Assembly: GCF_039414295.1 (NCBI RefSeq)
Contig: NZ_JBCITM010000022.1
Location: forward strand, 1 to 64,000
Reading direction: 5' to 3'
Source of the DNA: Anoxynatronum sibiricum
Lineage (GTDB): Bacteria; Bacillota; Clostridia; Peptostreptococcales; Tindalliaceae
Length of the DNA stretch: 64,000 nucleotides
The notes under the pieces were generated by a model, which was not told where the DNA came from, ran no database searches, and saw only the letters and a program-made list of their open reading frames with translations. A program made the translations under genes and the position numbers. Below, piece by piece: positions 63,402 through 64,000 of this stretch; the first letter of the stretch is position 1; each line of letters starts with the position of its first letter.

Positions 63402-64000
63402 ATGTTTGGAACCATTGTCAATAGTCTGGCTATTTTGCTGGGAGGGTTTATAGGCCTGCTTTTTCAAAAAGGCATCGCTGATCGTTTTAAAAATACCGTG
63501 ATGCAGGCGTTGGGGCTGTCGGTTTTAATGATTGGCATGTCGGGGGCGCTGAAAAGCGAAAACATACTGCTGCTGATTTTTTCACTGGTGGTGGGAAGTT
63601 TGGTGGGAGAAGCTTTGAAAGTGGAAGATAAACTGACGGCTTTTGGTAAGTGGATGGAGGCCCGATCCGGCAGAGGCGAAGGGCAAGTGGCCCGGGGTTT
63701 TGTGGCCACCAGCCTGATTTACTGTGTGGGCGCCATGGCCATCGTGGGCGCCCTTGAGAGCGGGTTAACAGGAAATCACGAAACGCTGTATGCCAAATCA
63801 CTATTGGACGGTGTCTCTGCGGTTATTTTTGCTTCCACCCTGGGAGTGGGCGTGCTTCTGTCGGCCCTGAGTGTACTGGTATACCAGGGGGCCATCACCC
63901 TGGCTGCCGGTGCACTGGCAGTGGTGCTGGTGGACGCTGTGATTCTGGAAATGTCAGCCATTGGGGGTCTTTTGATTGTGGGTATTGCCGTTAATATTCT
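63402..64000 (+). CDS. DUF554-family membrane protein (partial, runs off the window)
   Basis: ATG 63402 after GAAGGAGAAGTGG; no stop before the window end, so about 199 residues are seen. The family signature MFGTIVNSLAILLGGFIG and GFVATSLIYCVGAMAIVGAL are intact, with at least five membrane spans. Members (YdfK type) are membrane proteins of unknown role. Confidence 0.85.
   Translation, partial: MFGTIVNSLAILLGGFIGLLFQKGIADRFKNTVMQALGLSVLMIGMSGALKSENILLLIFSLVVGSLVGEALKVEDKLTAFGKWMEARSGRGEGQVARGFVATSLIYCVGAMAIVGALESGLTGNHETLYAKSLLDGVSAVIFASTLGVGVLLSALSVLVYQGAITLAAGALAVVLVDAVILEMSAIGGLLIVGIAVNI

Overview
The window looks like chromosome from an anaerobic, flagellated, Gram-positive bacterium of the Clostridia type. 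Evidence: strong AGGAGG-type ribosome sites with many TTG/GTG starts, a long-form hibernation factor, a Rex repressor, ECF riboflavin transporter with FMN riboswitch, sigma-D-like flagellar promoters, a 2[4Fe-4S] ferredoxin, FeS flavoenzymes and a reductive (not oxidative) pyrimidine degradation pathway. The order tsaE-tsaB-rimI-...-tsaD-ABC-F-rex resembles the ydiB-ydiH block of Bacillus. I cannot name a genus. No rRNA, tRNA, CRISPR array, transposase or phage gene was seen.

Layout. 0.2-6.2 kb: a FbpABC-like ABC importer with a Cof-type HAD phosphatase and a PfkB kinase. 6.3-7.1 kb and 20.1-20.9 kb: two close MgtC-family paralogues that bracket a glycerol / glycerol-3-phosphate (G3P) region. 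That region holds glycerol kinase, an independently transcribed structured RNA of about 215 nt (8788-9003), a sigma-54 promoter, a glycerophosphodiesterase, a four-gene ABC importer, a PAS-AAA+-Fis sigma-54 activator, a GlpP-type antiterminator, two FAD oxidoreductases and a DUF1667 protein. 21-26.6 kb: a DnaA-box cluster, hpf, DUF5317, secA and prfB (with the programmed frameshift), then an orphan Nif11-like RiPP precursor. 27-37.5 kb: flagellar and chemotaxis genes, including YaaR, a FliK-like giant, YlqH, a mosaic 848-aa flagellin, a FliS-like chaperone and an MCP. 38-41 kb: tex and riboswitch-ribU. 41-49 kb: the t6A genes split by an ECF sigma / anti-sigma / adhesin-like membrane protein module, a second DnaA-box cluster, an ABC-F ATPase and rex. 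49.5-53.3 kb: a CAP-domain protein, MarR, ferredoxin, a P-loop/Asp23 fusion, and a DJ-1 plus small Cys protein. 53.7-60.5 kb: reductive pyrimidine catabolism (preT, preA, dihydropyrimidinase, NCS1 permease) with proC between. 61-64 kb: a PepSY-like membrane protein, an OGG1-type glycosylase and a partial DUF554 gene.

How the parts work together. The most interesting circuit is in the glycerol region. Two leader RNAs, one before the sigma-54 activator (14454-14519) and one before the GlpA-like gene (16670-16741), share a small hairpin TGGYT-N11-ARCCA. Its stem covaries, its loop is conserved as GAGANNYGGAG, and it overlaps the 5' arm of an intrinsic terminator in both cases. The GlpP-type antiterminator gene lies between the two leaders. 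A near-perfect -24/-12 promoter precedes ugpQ and the importer operon. This suggests a cascade: G3P acts through GlpP antitermination, which makes the sigma-54 activator, which turns on glycerophosphodiester uptake and hydrolysis. Perfect or near-perfect -24/-12 elements also sit upstream of preTA and, on the other strand, upstream of the NCS1 permease, so pyrimidine catabolism is probably sigma-54 dependent too.
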